From: Rhodospirillaceae bacterium | GTDB taxonomy: Bacteria; Pseudomonadota; Alphaproteobacteria; Rhodospirillales; Magnetospirillaceae | Assembly (NCBI GenBank): GCA_031290545.1 | Contig: JAITNJ010000029.1 | Location: 1-39,689, forward strand | Reading direction: 5' to 3' | Length of the DNA: 39,689 nt | Shown: piece after piece, positions 8,836 through 17,118 of the stretch | How the letters are laid out: each line of letters opens with the position of its first letter | Numbering within the stretch: the stretch's first letter is position 1 | The notes under the pieces: generated by a model | Seen by the model: the letters and a program-made list of their open reading frames with translations, nothing else | Told to the model about the DNA's origin: nothing | Database searches by the model: none | Program-made: the position numbers and the translations under genes

Positions 8836-9423
8836 TCACCTGCGACGCTTTAGTAAAACATAAAACGCACCAGAACCACCATGTTTAGACTTAGCAAGTG
8901 TAAAAGCGAGGATTTTCGAACGTAAGTTAGATTCATCTAGCCATTTTGGTACTTCGATTTTTAGAACACCAGATCTTTCATGATTACCCTTTCCAGTGAT
9001 CACCAATAAGCAACGTCGCCCAAAATCAATAGAATTGATAATAAATTGAAACAAAGCCGTATGTGCCATAGGTATTGTTAAACCATGTAAATCTATAGTT
9101 GCGTCAATATCAATTAACCCATTAATGAAGCGACTAGCAGTACTTTTATCTAATCCTGGAACATGTCGATAATCGATCGCTAAACTATGTGATCTTTGAG
9201 CTAATAATTCTGACGTTTTGACTTTCGTATCATCAGAAGATGAAGATATGAATGAAGATTGTCTTGCAATTTGTAATGGCAGCCACTCTTTAGGCTTGAT
9301 ATATGATTTTTGTTCAAAAGACTCATTATTGTTTTTAGAAAACTTCTTTACACCATGCATCATATCATGCCATAGCCTAATTTCTTCACCACTAACCACT
9401 CGTTTGGTACGATCTTTTATCAT
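8836..9423 (-). CDS. Smr-domain protein (MutS2 C-terminal type nuclease domain)
   Basis: The C-terminal half is a Smr domain: IDLHGLTIPMAHTALFQF, LLVITGKGN and KSKHGGSGAFYVLL contain the conserved DLHG, TGKG and GGSGA motifs. Such proteins are small proteobacterial SmrA/SmrB-like factors that may cleave nucleic acid or act on stalled ribosomes; the role here is inferred. The N-terminal part is polar and poorly conserved. I take the ATG at 9423 (MIKDRTKRVVSGEE) because it resembles family starts; a GTG at 9447 is also possible. The family usually follows mltA in Alphaproteobacteria, and here a nuclease gene lies between them. Confidence 0.88.
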   Translation of the reverse strand: MIKDRTKRVVSGEEIRLWHDMMHGVKKFSKNNNESFEQKSYIKPKEWLPLQIARQSSFISSSSDDTKVKTSELLAQRSHSLAIDYRHVPGLDKSTASRFINGLIDIDATIDLHGLTIPMAHTALFQFIINSIDFGRRCLLVITGKGNHERSGVLKIEVPKWLDESNLRSKILAFTLAKSKHGGSGAFYVLLKRRR

Positions 9424-9746
9424 AATAAATGAATAAATCTGTAACACATTCTTTCAAAAACAACGTTAACCATCTTTTTATTTCTAAGTGTTAAATGTGA
9501 CTGATTGATGATACACTCAATAAACATCATTACAAAACTAATAATAATTTTTGATTTTTTCTGTAAGAACCGCAAAATATGTTATATTTTCATACTTATT
9601 TGACCACATATTAATTTTTGCCTAAAATCTTAATTATCTTTATATTTTTATGTTATGAAGCAATTATTAAATACATTACAAAATGTTTTTTATAAAATTA
9701 GATTGAATAAAAAGAATTGATCATATTCATCTATGGTATAGAGAAA

Positions 9747-10322
9747 TTAATATGCTATTTTAAATTTATCGCTCTCGTTCCAAAGTCGATTCCATTCTTG
9801 TTTATACGTCATAACAATATCTTGTGCATTTCGTAATAATAAAATGTTTTCAGCATTTTTATTAAAAGCAGCATCACTATAATTAAAGCTACCTGTTTCT
9901 ATATGCTTATCATCAAAGATCATAAATTTATGATGAAAAATTGCATAATGTGCATTAGTACGAACTAATATTCCGTGATTAGCAAGAAAAGTTATCGAAG
10001 AATATTTACCTAGATTTGACTTAGCGTCTGCTATAATTCTTATATGAACTCCACGTTTATGAGCTTCAAGCAATGCAAGAGAAATCTGCTTACTAGTAAA
10101 TATATAAGTAGCCACTAGAATAGATTTTTTTGTCTCTCTGATACATTCTAAGATAATATCTAGGGGTGATTTTAAATTCGACGTATCATATCTATTAGGA
10201 GAAAATCCAACCTCAACTTCTGAAGTTATTGTATTCGCACTAGATATAAGAAAACATAAAAATATAGTACTTAAAATGATAGCTTTAACAAAATTAATCA
10301 TTATGTTTTTATATTTATTCAA
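9747..10322 (-). CDS. Secreted phospholipase D-type (Nuc-like) endonuclease
   Basis: Single-HKD member of the PLD superfamily, 191 residues. A hydrophobic N-terminal segment (about residues 11-29) is a signal peptide or anchor, so the enzyme acts in the periplasm or outside. The HKD motif is H130-x-K132-x4-D137-x6-G144-S145 with N147, and then NAEN as in plasmid Nuc nucleases and the short rickettsial Pld. Single-motif members dimerise to form one active site and may cut DNA or phospholipid; the sequence does not decide which. It lies between mltA and the smr gene, separated from both by spacers. This looks like an insertion into an otherwise conserved block. Confidence 0.88.
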   Translation of the reverse strand: MNKYKNIMINFVKAIILSTIFLCFLISSANTITSEVEVGFSPNRYDTSNLKSPLDIILECIRETKKSILVATYIFTSKQISLALLEAHKRGVHIRIIADAKSNLGKYSSITFLANHGILVRTNAHYAIFHHKFMIFDDKHIETGSFNYSDAAFNKNAENILLLRNAQDIVMTYKQEWNRLWNESDKFKIAY

Positions 10323-10411
10323 ATTTTCAATAAAATTGAAGACATGTTACTTTTTATTTTCAAAAAATAATATTCAAAGTAAATATAAAATCGATAATAT
10401 CTAGCTAACAT

Positions 10412-11581
10412 TCACTTTAAAATTGATCTTGTTATGAGTCTTTTTAAAAAATCAGGTTTTTTTGGTAGTAAAATATAGTAACTTCCTGCATTTTTCATAC
10501 GACCGGCTTTATTAAATGCAGCTTCGCCGGTACCAAAGTAGATATCTCCGCGCACCGGTCCTTTGATCGCTGCGCCGCTATCCTGAGCAACCATAAGTCG
10601 ACGCAACGGTCGTCCATCAGAATCCGTACTGTCCAACCAAATTGGTATTCCTAGAGGCACAAAGTGGGGATCTACAGCCATACTGCGTTCTTTCGTTAAG
10701 GGAATTCCTGCTGCACCTACCGGACCATCGCCGTCAATTAATCGAAAAAAAATATAGCGAGGATTTTTTGCCATTAAATATTTGGCTTCAATAGGATGCA
10801 TCTTCAACCAAGTGCGAACTGTTTGCATTGTTGTATCTTTGTGTGTAATTTTACCGTGATCAAGCAAAATTCGCCCTAAGCCAATAAATTTGTGACCATT
10901 ACTGCCATTATAACCAACTTGTACTATTCTACCGTTATCAAGATGTACTCTGCCTGATCCTTGAATATGTAAAATATGTGCATCAACAAGATCGTCAACC
11001 CACAACAATTCATCAACATTGCCTCTAAGAGCCCCAGCTTCGATTTCAACACGACTATAATAAGTAGAATCAAGTGGCAGATCTTTTGGGCGTATATATA
11101 GTGGTACCTGATAAGCTCCAAAACGACGTTGCGATCCTCTCAATTCAATTTCAAAATAACCAGTGAACAAACCTTTAGTATTTCTACCGTCAGATACTAA
11201 AAACGGTTGAAACCAAGTTTCAAAATAATCACGCACAGCTTGAGAATCTTTATCATTAACATTACTCATAGCCACGCATGAACTTAACCAATCACCAACT
11301 AAACCACCTATTCCAATAGATCTATTTGGCGATAACTTTGTAAAATAATCACAACTACGCTTAAATGCTGGGAAAACTTGCGTCTGAACATCACTATCCC
11401 AACCAAGAAGTTTACTGTAATCGACTGCAGTTAACACTAGCCGATCTAAACCAATTGAACTTTGTGTATCTATAGGCTTTTTAATATCTATTGTAGGTGA
11501 GCAAGTAGTCGTTAGCGTTATAATTCCAGCAAAAATTAAAATTTTGCTAAATTTAGTAAAATCAAAATAAGCAATGATCAT
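10412..11581 (-). CDS. mltA: Membrane-bound lytic murein transglycosylase A
   Basis: Cleaves peptidoglycan glycan strands to 1,6-anhydro products. The MltA domain is marked by LFTGYFEIELRGS and HIQGSGRV, and the C-terminal 3D domain by AQDSGAAIKGPVRGDIYFGTG (about residues 332-352) with the conserved aspartates, including the expected catalytic one. The N-terminus is hydrophobic and ends ITLTTTC, a poor lipobox around C27, so lipidation is possible but not certain. Its start overlaps the stop of the Tim44-like gene by one base (TAATG). The length of 389 is normal. Confidence 0.95.
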   Translation of the reverse strand: MIIAYFDFTKFSKILIFAGIITLTTTCSPTIDIKKPIDTQSSIGLDRLVLTAVDYSKLLGWDSDVQTQVFPAFKRSCDYFTKLSPNRSIGIGGLVGDWLSSCVAMSNVNDKDSQAVRDYFETWFQPFLVSDGRNTKGLFTGYFEIELRGSQRRFGAYQVPLYIRPKDLPLDSTYYSRVEIEAGALRGNVDELLWVDDLVDAHILHIQGSGRVHLDNGRIVQVGYNGSNGHKFIGLGRILLDHGKITHKDTTMQTVRTWLKMHPIEAKYLMAKNPRYIFFRLIDGDGPVGAAGIPLTKERSMAVDPHFVPLGIPIWLDSTDSDGRPLRRLMVAQDSGAAIKGPVRGDIYFGTGEAAFNKAGRMKNAGSYYILLPKKPDFLKRLITRSILK

Positions 11582-12219
11582 TATTCTAATCTACGTGTTG
11601 CAACCAATAACCAATTTGGATCAGTAGATTGTGCATCATGTATAAATCTCCACAAATCAATAATTTGAACTGATTTAGATGGATCACCTTCAATTATTTT
11701 ACCTTCAGCATTCTTAATAAGGATCATCTGATTACTGACGAATTTGACAGAAATAATTATCTTTCGATCATCAATTTTAGAGTCTTCAATATCTGCCGAA
11801 ACAATACTTATAAGTTTTGATTGACAAATTTCTCCTGCTTGCGCACGAATATCAATTGCATTGCAAAAAATTTTTAAAACTTCATCTGACAACAAAGGTT
11901 TTAATGTTTCTCGATCATTGCCAGCAAAAGCAGAGACTATCCTCTCAAATGCTACTTTTGCTCCATGCAGAAAACCTTCTGGAACATAATTAAAATTATC
12001 CAGATTAGTTTGAATCACAGACTCATTTGCTACTTCATCTATATTATTATAACTTGTTAATTTTTCTGGATCATCTATAGTACCTTGACTGCGATTAACT
12101 TTGGTAATTGATCGTTCATTGCCAGTACGACAACCAAGTACATTACGTAAACGCAATCCAAAAAATAATGCCACCATTGCAAAAAAAATAATATCGATAA
12201 ATTGTGAGCCATCTGTCAT
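11581..12219 (-). CDS. Tim44-like domain inner-membrane protein
   Basis: 212 residues with one N-terminal membrane segment (about residues 7-24), a polar linker, then a C-terminal Tim44-like domain. The block FLHGAKVAFERIVSAFAGND and LLSDEVLKIF is typical of the alphaproteobacterial Tim44-like proteins, relatives of the mitochondrial import motor subunit. The bacterial role is not firmly known. The gene sits between secB (divergent) and mltA (one-base overlap). In many relatives an fxsA gene lies nearby and is not seen here. Confidence 0.9.
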   Translation of the reverse strand: MTDGSQFIDIIFFAMVALFFGLRLRNVLGCRTGNERSITKVNRSQGTIDDPEKLTSYNNIDEVANESVIQTNLDNFNYVPEGFLHGAKVAFERIVSAFAGNDRETLKPLLSDEVLKIFCNAIDIRAQAGEICQSKLISIVSADIEDSKIDDRKIIISVKFVSNQMILIKNAEGKIIEGDPSKSVQIIDLWRFIHDAQSTDPNWLLVATRRLE

Positions 12220-12560
12220 GTTTTAATTTTCCAATAATCATTGTAAATATTTAACTACATAATGAGTGATTTGCATAATCAAAAAATTATTAATATCATT
12301 GATTTTTGTTTTACCCTAATTTGCAGTTACTTTTTATGTTAATCATAGTATGCATTACATTAATAAAAGATAATAGTAATTCTATATCTGAAATTTTAAA
12401 TATCAACGATGCGTAATTCTTATTATAAATAAGTTCGTTCCAGTTGTATTTTCTAAAATTTCATGATAACGCTAAATATCATGTATGATTATAATCGTTT
12501 ATAATTATTGTTTGTATACTAATAAATTAGTATACAAACATCTTTAATCTGGGGCGCAAG
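12220..12560. promoter_or_regulatory. Divergent spacer between the Tim44-like gene and secB
   Basis: About 340 bp without a gene, upstream of both the minus-strand Tim44-like/mltA pair and the plus-strand secB. It must carry both promoters. The only marked structure is the 32-bp palindrome just before secB. No fxsA remains were recognised. Confidence 0.6.
12509..12540. repeat. 32-bp perfect palindrome just upstream of secB
   Basis: Arms TGTTTGTATACTAAT (12509-12523) and ATTAGTATACAAACA (12526-12540) are exact reverse complements of 15 bp around an AA centre. It ends 20 bp before the secB ATG. It could be an operator or a 5' leader hairpin; no T-run follows it, so it does not look like a terminator. 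Confidence 0.75.
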
Positions 12561-13019
12561 ATGACTGATAATAAAAACCAACAAACTCTAATGAGAGTAC
12601 AAGTAAACGCTCAATATATTAAAGATCTGTCGTTTGAGATTCCTAATGCGCCAGCAATTTATACAGAAGAAATTAATGCACCTGACGTTTCAGTACACGT
12701 CGATCTTGTAGCAAATCCTTTGTACCAGAATATTTACGAAGTTGTTTTACATTTAAAAATCAATGCTAAAATAAAAGATTTTACAGCATTTATTGTAGAA
12801 CTATCTTATGCAGGTGTTTTCGGCACCAATGTCAATAACGAACATCTACGTCCGTTATTATTAATTGAATGCCCACATCTACTTTTCCCGTTCGCAAGAA
12901 ACATTATCGCAAATGTAACATATGATAGCGGTTTTTCTCCTGTTATATTGCAACCTATTGATTTTAATTCTCTTTATTATAGCCATGCTCAAAAAACTGA
13001 AACGAGTGCAATAATCTGA
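12561..13019 (+). CDS. secB: Protein-export chaperone SecB
   Basis: Cytoplasmic tetrameric chaperone that keeps preproteins unfolded and hands them to SecA. The sequence follows SecB throughout: NAQYIKDLSFEIPNAP near the N-terminus, VELSYAGVF, and LLLIECPHLLFPFARNII leading to the C-terminal ILQPIDFNSLY. The length of 152 is normal. A GGGGCG stretch lies about 6 nt before the ATG, and a 32-bp palindrome lies just upstream of it. It is convergent with dnaQ, as in many Alphaproteobacteria. Its presence fits the outer-membrane cargo encoded at the window start. Confidence 0.96.
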   Translation: MTDNKNQQTLMRVQVNAQYIKDLSFEIPNAPAIYTEEINAPDVSVHVDLVANPLYQNIYEVVLHLKINAKIKDFTAFIVELSYAGVFGTNVNNEHLRPLLLIECPHLLFPFARNIIANVTYDSGFSPVILQPIDFNSLYYSHAQKTETSAII

Positions 13020-13071
13020 AAGCTATATAAATATATATAACATGTTGTCTGTCATCGAAAATATTAAATAT

Positions 13072-13743
13072 TTATTTCACTAACCAAAGAGAATTTTTAA
13101 GTTTGTTTTTACAAAATTTTTCATGCTCCAACAATTCTGTTTCACTTAGTGAATAAGACCTTGGATGTCGAATATGTCTTTGTTTAATAAAATCAGTCTT
13201 TTTCTTAGCAAGGTTTAAATCTAGTTCAGGCTCACTACCTCCAATCAATTCGAAATAAACATTAGCCAACAATTCAGCATCAAGCAAAGCACCATGCTTG
13301 GAGCGCATTGTACTGTTAATATTAAAACGACGACAAAGAGCATTTAAACTAACAGGTGAACCTGGAAATTTACACCGAGCCATAATCATAGTGTCAACCG
13401 CTCGTTCTCGCGGTAATAATTCATAACCTATAATCTTTAATTCCAAGTTAATGAATTTTAAATCAAAGTCAGCATTATGAATAATCAACGGTGAATCTTC
13501 AATAAATCCAAGAAAATCATCTGATAATTCAGCAAATGTTGGATGTTCTCGAAGAAATTCTTCAGATAATCCATGAATCTTGATAGCCTCCTCAGGTATG
13601 TCACGATTAGGATTTATATAGGTGTGATAAACTTTCCCAGTAGCCAGATGATTAACTAGTTCTACACAGCCAATTTCAACAAGACGGTGTCCAGTTTCTA
13701 CATCTAGACCAGTAGTTTCAGTATCTAACACAACCTCACGCAT
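13072..13743 (-). CDS. dnaQ: DNA polymerase III epsilon subunit (proofreading exonuclease)
   Basis: 3'-5' exonuclease of the replicative polymerase. The three Exo motifs are present: D7 and E9 (VLDTETTG), D94 (HNADFDLKF), and H150 with D155 (KHGALLDAE), the DEDDh set. The C-terminal part, which binds the alpha subunit, is present and the length is 223. A TTG at 13776 would extend the frame, but the ATG at 13743 gives the family start MREVVLDTETTG and has GAGAG upstream. It lies 60 bp downstream of coaE on the same strand. Confidence 0.96.
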   Translation of the reverse strand: MREVVLDTETTGLDVETGHRLVEIGCVELVNHLATGKVYHTYINPNRDIPEEAIKIHGLSEEFLREHPTFAELSDDFLGFIEDSPLIIHNADFDLKFINLELKIIGYELLPRERAVDTMIMARCKFPGSPVSLNALCRRFNINSTMRSKHGALLDAELLANVYFELIGGSEPELDLNLAKKKTDFIKQRHIRHPRSYSLSETELLEHEKFCKNKLKNSLWLVK

Positions 13744-13803
13744 TGATTTCTCTCTATAAAAAGATAATTTTATCAATAAAAAAATCTAAATGAATAATAA
13801 TAG

Positions 13804-14400
13804 TTAATTCTTTCTTTGTAATAAAACCGTCATCATCATATGTATTTTTCGTAAAGTTAATCTTAATCCAGCACCTGTATGAATAATAAAATCTGCTTTC
13901 TGACGCTTCTTATGATCTGATAACTGATGTTTACAAGTTGCAATTAGTTTTTCAAGAGTCATGTTAGTCCTAGATAATACTCTTTGAACTTGCATAAAAG
14001 CAGGACAAGACACAACAGCAACAGTATCAACACGAATAATATTACACGTTTCAAATAATAGTGGAATATCAAGAACAACCAATCTATTTCGTCGGCATCT
14101 AGACAGCTTTATAAAACAGCTTATTTGATTATATATAATTGGATGAATAATAGATTCTAATAGTTTTAAAGCTACATGATTATTAAACACTAAACTCCTA
14201 AGAAGATCTCTATTAACAGCTCCGTCATTAATGACGTTGGGAAAAACTTGTTCAATTGCATTGATCGCAATTCCTCCCTTTTCTAGCATTAAATGTACTT
14301 CTCTATCAGCATCATATACAGGAATTCTCATCAATTGTAATTGTCGCGTTGCTGTACTTTTCCCCATTCCAATAGATCCGGTCAATCCAAGAATAATCAT
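13804..14400 (-). CDS. coaE: Dephospho-CoA kinase
   Basis: Phosphorylates the 3'-hydroxyl of dephospho-CoA, the last step of coenzyme A synthesis. The P-loop GLTGSIGMGKST is at residues 5-16, followed by PVYDADREVH with the acidic substrate-binding residues and the lid region around VLSRTNMTLEKLIA. The length of 198 is normal. Its ATG overlaps the aroE stop in an ATGA arrangement, so it is probably cotranslated with aroE. Confidence 0.96.
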   Translation of the reverse strand: MIILGLTGSIGMGKSTATRQLQLMRIPVYDADREVHLMLEKGGIAINAIEQVFPNVINDGAVNRDLLRSLVFNNHVALKLLESIIHPIIYNQISCFIKLSRCRRNRLVVLDIPLLFETCNIIRVDTVAVVSCPAFMQVQRVLSRTNMTLEKLIATCKHQLSDHKKRQKADFIIHTGAGLRLTLRKIHMMMTVLLQRKN

Positions 14401-15236
14401 TCATTTTCCATGTAATGCCGAAGATTAATTGTTACTTCAGGCATAATATTGAACCAAGTAAAAAAACTAGGACACGCCTGATAAAGTAACATACCAAGAC
14501 CATCAACTATTCTATAGCCGTATTTATGCGCCATAGTTAGTAAAGGTGTTCTAATTGGTGTGCAGACGATATCAGCAACAACAGCATTCTTTGGTAATAA
14601 ATCAAGTTCTAATTCAAGAGGCTGTTGACCAATCATACCGAGACTAGTTGCATTAACTAATAATGCAGATCCATAAAGAGCATCGTTACGATTATTCCAA
14701 TCAACCACTTCAATTGAATTACCAAATTCCTCAGCTAATTCTAAAGCACGAGACTTAGTTCTATTAATCAAACGAACCTTTGGGACACCATTACTTAATA
14801 AACCAACTATAATAGCACGTGCAGCACCTCCAGCACCAATAATAACAGCAGGACTGATTGTAATATTAAAATCAGGAACAGTTATACGAATATTTTCTAA
14901 AAACCCAAATACATCCGTATTTCTACCTTCTATACTACCATCTTCACGTATTATAAGAGTATTAACAGCACCAATCCGTCTAGCAATAACATCCACATGA
15001 TCGGATAGTTTAAATGCCATTTGTTTATACGGTATTGTCACATTAACACCAATAAAACCAATGTTCGAAATAGCTCGTAAAACAGATCTAAAATCTCTAG
15101 GCCTAACTTGTAATGGTAAATAAACTCCATCAATACGATATTTCTCAATCCAAAAACCATGTAGTTTTGGTGAAAGAGAGTGACTAACAGGCCAGCCAAT
15201 AATACCTACTAGTTTAGAATTACCAGATAAAATCAT
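14397..15236 (-). CDS. aroE: Shikimate dehydrogenase
   Basis: Reduces 3-dehydroshikimate with NADPH in the aromatic amino acid pathway. The substrate site is marked by SHSLSP (residues 19-24), the catalytic K71 in NVTIPYKQ, and D108 in GRNTDVFG. The nucleotide-binding GAGGAAR is at 134-140, followed by the NADP-type NRT loop (INRTKSRA) and VNATSLGM. The length of 279 is typical. It is the first gene left of the proposed replication origin and points away from it. The maf gene that often precedes it is missing. Confidence 0.96.
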   Translation of the reverse strand: MILSGNSKLVGIIGWPVSHSLSPKLHGFWIEKYRIDGVYLPLQVRPRDFRSVLRAISNIGFIGVNVTIPYKQMAFKLSDHVDVIARRIGAVNTLIIREDGSIEGRNTDVFGFLENIRITVPDFNITISPAVIIGAGGAARAIIVGLLSNGVPKVRLINRTKSRALELAEEFGNSIEVVDWNNRNDALYGSALLVNATSLGMIGQQPLELELDLLPKNAVVADIVCTPIRTPLLTMAHKYGYRIVDGLGMLLYQACPSFFTWFNIMPEVTINLRHYMENE

Positions 15237-15343
15237 ACTTCACCATTACGATTAACTTTCTCTATCAATCTACTATCTACAATGTGATTGAGTTTATATC
15301 TCCTTTTATATACGTCAACACCCTGTTAGTTAATTAATATTAA

Positions 15344-15352
15344 TGTGGATAA
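15344..15352 (-). promoter_or_regulatory. DnaA box, consensus
   Basis: TGTGGATAA on the plus strand is the exact reverse complement of the consensus TTATCCACA. It lies in the proposed oriC. Confidence 0.75.
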
Positions 15353-15422
15353 AACATTAATATTTCATGATATGATTTTTCATATCACAATTATACTCAA
15401 TTCTTCAACAAACATACTAAGC

Positions 15423-15431
15423 TGTGAATAA
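15423..15431 (-). promoter_or_regulatory. DnaA box, TTATTCACA type
   Basis: TGTGAATAA on the plus strand reads TTATTCACA on the other, fitting the relaxed consensus TTATNCACA. A weaker box CTAACCACA begins immediately after it at 15432. Confidence 0.65.
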
Positions 15432-15542
15432 CTAACCACACATAATAATATATATGTTCAAATCTTCTTATTTACACTTTTTATATCTCAGAATAGTTCA
15501 ATCATTCAGTTCTTATTATCTCTTCACTCAATACATAAATAT

Positions 15543-15551
15543 TGTTGATAA
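15543..15551 (-). promoter_or_regulatory. Possible DnaA box, one mismatch
   Basis: TGTTGATAA on the plus strand reads TTATCAACA on the other, one base from the consensus TTATCCACA. Confidence 0.4.
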
Positions 15552-15587
15552 ATTTCTTAATATCTTCTTAATAAGATTTAATTCACT

Positions 15588-15596
15588 TTATTCACA
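15588..15596 (+). promoter_or_regulatory. DnaA box, TTATTCACA type
   Basis: TTATTCACA on the plus strand fits TTATNCACA and is in the opposite orientation to the other boxes of the proposed oriC. Confidence 0.65.
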
Positions 15597-15954
15597 CTTA
15601 CTATCATTTACATCTATAAAAAATTATTAAATTAAATATACTATTTTGTTTAAGTTATTATTCATTTACAAATTTTATCAAATAACTACAAAGCATTTTG
15701 TTAGTTATTCATCTATATAAATATATCTAAATACAAATCTAAAACACTTCATCCAAACTAATAATTTTCAACACATATTTACTATTCAAACACAAAAAAG
15801 TTATTTCAAATACTTACATCCCTTTTAAAACTATCAATCAATAATAAATACAAAAACAAATTTTTATATCAACAATAAACTTTCTCTTAATTATTATGAA
15901 CAATATCCACTAATAATGTTTTTTTAGTAAGTAAACAAATCTTGAAAGTAATCT

Positions 15955-16992
15955 ATGAAAAAAACAGCTGTTGTTTTACTAAATTTTGGAGGACCTGATT
16001 CTTCAATTACTATCAAACCATTTTTGTTTAATCTTTTTAACGATCCTGCAATAATCAACTCTCCAAAATTAATAAGAATAATTATAGCTTGGTTTCTTTG
16101 CACACATCGCAAATCTACATCAAAGAAAATCTATGCTAACTTTAATTATAAATCACCATTATTAAATTCCACAAATAGTCAAGCAGAAGCTATCAAAAAT
16201 AGATTAGATAAAAATACACATATCTTTATAGCTATGCGCTATTGGCATCCATTTATCAAAGAAGTAGCAATTTCTATTAAACAATGGGATCCTGACCAAA
16301 TAATTTTATTACCACTCTATCCACAATTCTCAACTGTAACAACATTATCATCAATTAAAGAATGGCAACGAGTAACTGACTATATTAAGTTGACAAAACC
16401 AACCAAAATGATATGTTGTTACCCGATAAACAAAAAAATGATTGAAGCACAAGCCTTCTTACTAAAAAAATTCATTAAAAAAACAAAACATGATACTCGT
16501 GTCTTATTTTCAGCACATGGTCTATTAAGAAAGATAATAAATAGTGGTGATTGTTACAAAGAACATGTAGAATTAACTGCTAATGCAATAGTTGAAAAAC
16601 TTGAAATACCAAATCTTGACTGGATAATTAGTTATCAAAGTAGAATTGGTAAGATGGACTGGATCGAACCATTTACTGATAGTGAAATACGTAGGGCTGG
16701 AAATGATGGTAAGGCATTAATTATTCAACCAATAACTTTTGTTTCTGAATGTTCAGAAACAAAGTTCGAATTAGATATTAAATATTCAAAGTTAGCAAGA
16801 GATGTTGGAGTTCCACTTTATTTAAGAGTTCCAACATTAGGTAGCAACAAAATTTTTATAGATGGACTGATTGATTTAATCATGAAAGCAAAAGCTACAA
16901 ACAATCATATATGTTCAAATAACATATGTTCTATGAACATTAAAAAACTATGTGATATTAACACTTCAATATATTGTGGTTACGCAATATAA
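15955..16992 (+). CDS. hemH: Ferrochelatase
   Basis: Inserts iron into protoporphyrin IX at the inner membrane, the last step of heme synthesis. The N-terminal VVLLNFGGPD block is intact; catalytic H188 lies in LFSAHGL and E268 in FVSECSETKFELD. Many relatives have His where C266 stands in the SE-x-SET motif. After the core there is a tail of about 35 residues with cysteines at 320, 325, 333 and 341; some bacterial ferrochelatases carry a [2Fe-2S] cluster on C-terminal cysteines, so this may be one. A GAAAG ribosome site precedes the ATG. It is the first gene right of the proposed origin. Confidence 0.95.
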   Translation: MKKTAVVLLNFGGPDSSITIKPFLFNLFNDPAIINSPKLIRIIIAWFLCTHRKSTSKKIYANFNYKSPLLNSTNSQAEAIKNRLDKNTHIFIAMRYWHPFIKEVAISIKQWDPDQIILLPLYPQFSTVTTLSSIKEWQRVTDYIKLTKPTKMICCYPINKKMIEAQAFLLKKFIKKTKHDTRVLFSAHGLLRKIINSGDCYKEHVELTANAIVEKLEIPNLDWIISYQSRIGKMDWIEPFTDSEIRRAGNDGKALIIQPITFVSECSETKFELDIKYSKLARDVGVPLYLRVPTLGSNKIFIDGLIDLIMKAKATNNHICSNNICSMNIKKLCDINTSIYCGYAI

Positions 16993-17118
16993 ATTTACTA
17001 ATAACTGTTTTGAAAATCACATTCCTCACACTCTAAATTTTCTAAGATTTCTTATTTCAAATAAAAATCACAGTTATCAATTATATTTTATTTATCATAA
17101 CTAAATACTGGATACATC

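Larger units (their letters stand above)
15237..15954. other. oriC: Proposed chromosomal replication origin (oriC)
   Basis: A 718-bp gene-free, very AT-rich spacer with aroE leaving to the left and hemH to the right. It contains one consensus DnaA box (TGTGGATAA, 15344), two TTATTCACA-type boxes (15423 on the minus strand, 15588 on the plus strand) and a near match TGTTGATAA (15543), plus weaker 7/9 matches near 15432, 15866 and 15903. A hairpin TGATATG/CATATCA lies at 15368-15387. In Caulobacter and Rickettsia the origin lies beside hemE and the ppsR-maf-aroE side; here hemH-rho and aroE-coaE-dnaQ flank it. A parS site and parAB lie about 5-9 kb to the right. Strong by position and motifs, not proven. 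Confidence 0.7.

Noticed and set aside
16738..16763. 26-bp perfect palindrome inside hemH (arms TTTGTTTCTGAA / TTCAGAAACAAA).
   Set aside because: It encodes the conserved FVSE-x-SET active-site motif, whose codons give near-symmetry by themselves; likely coincidence.
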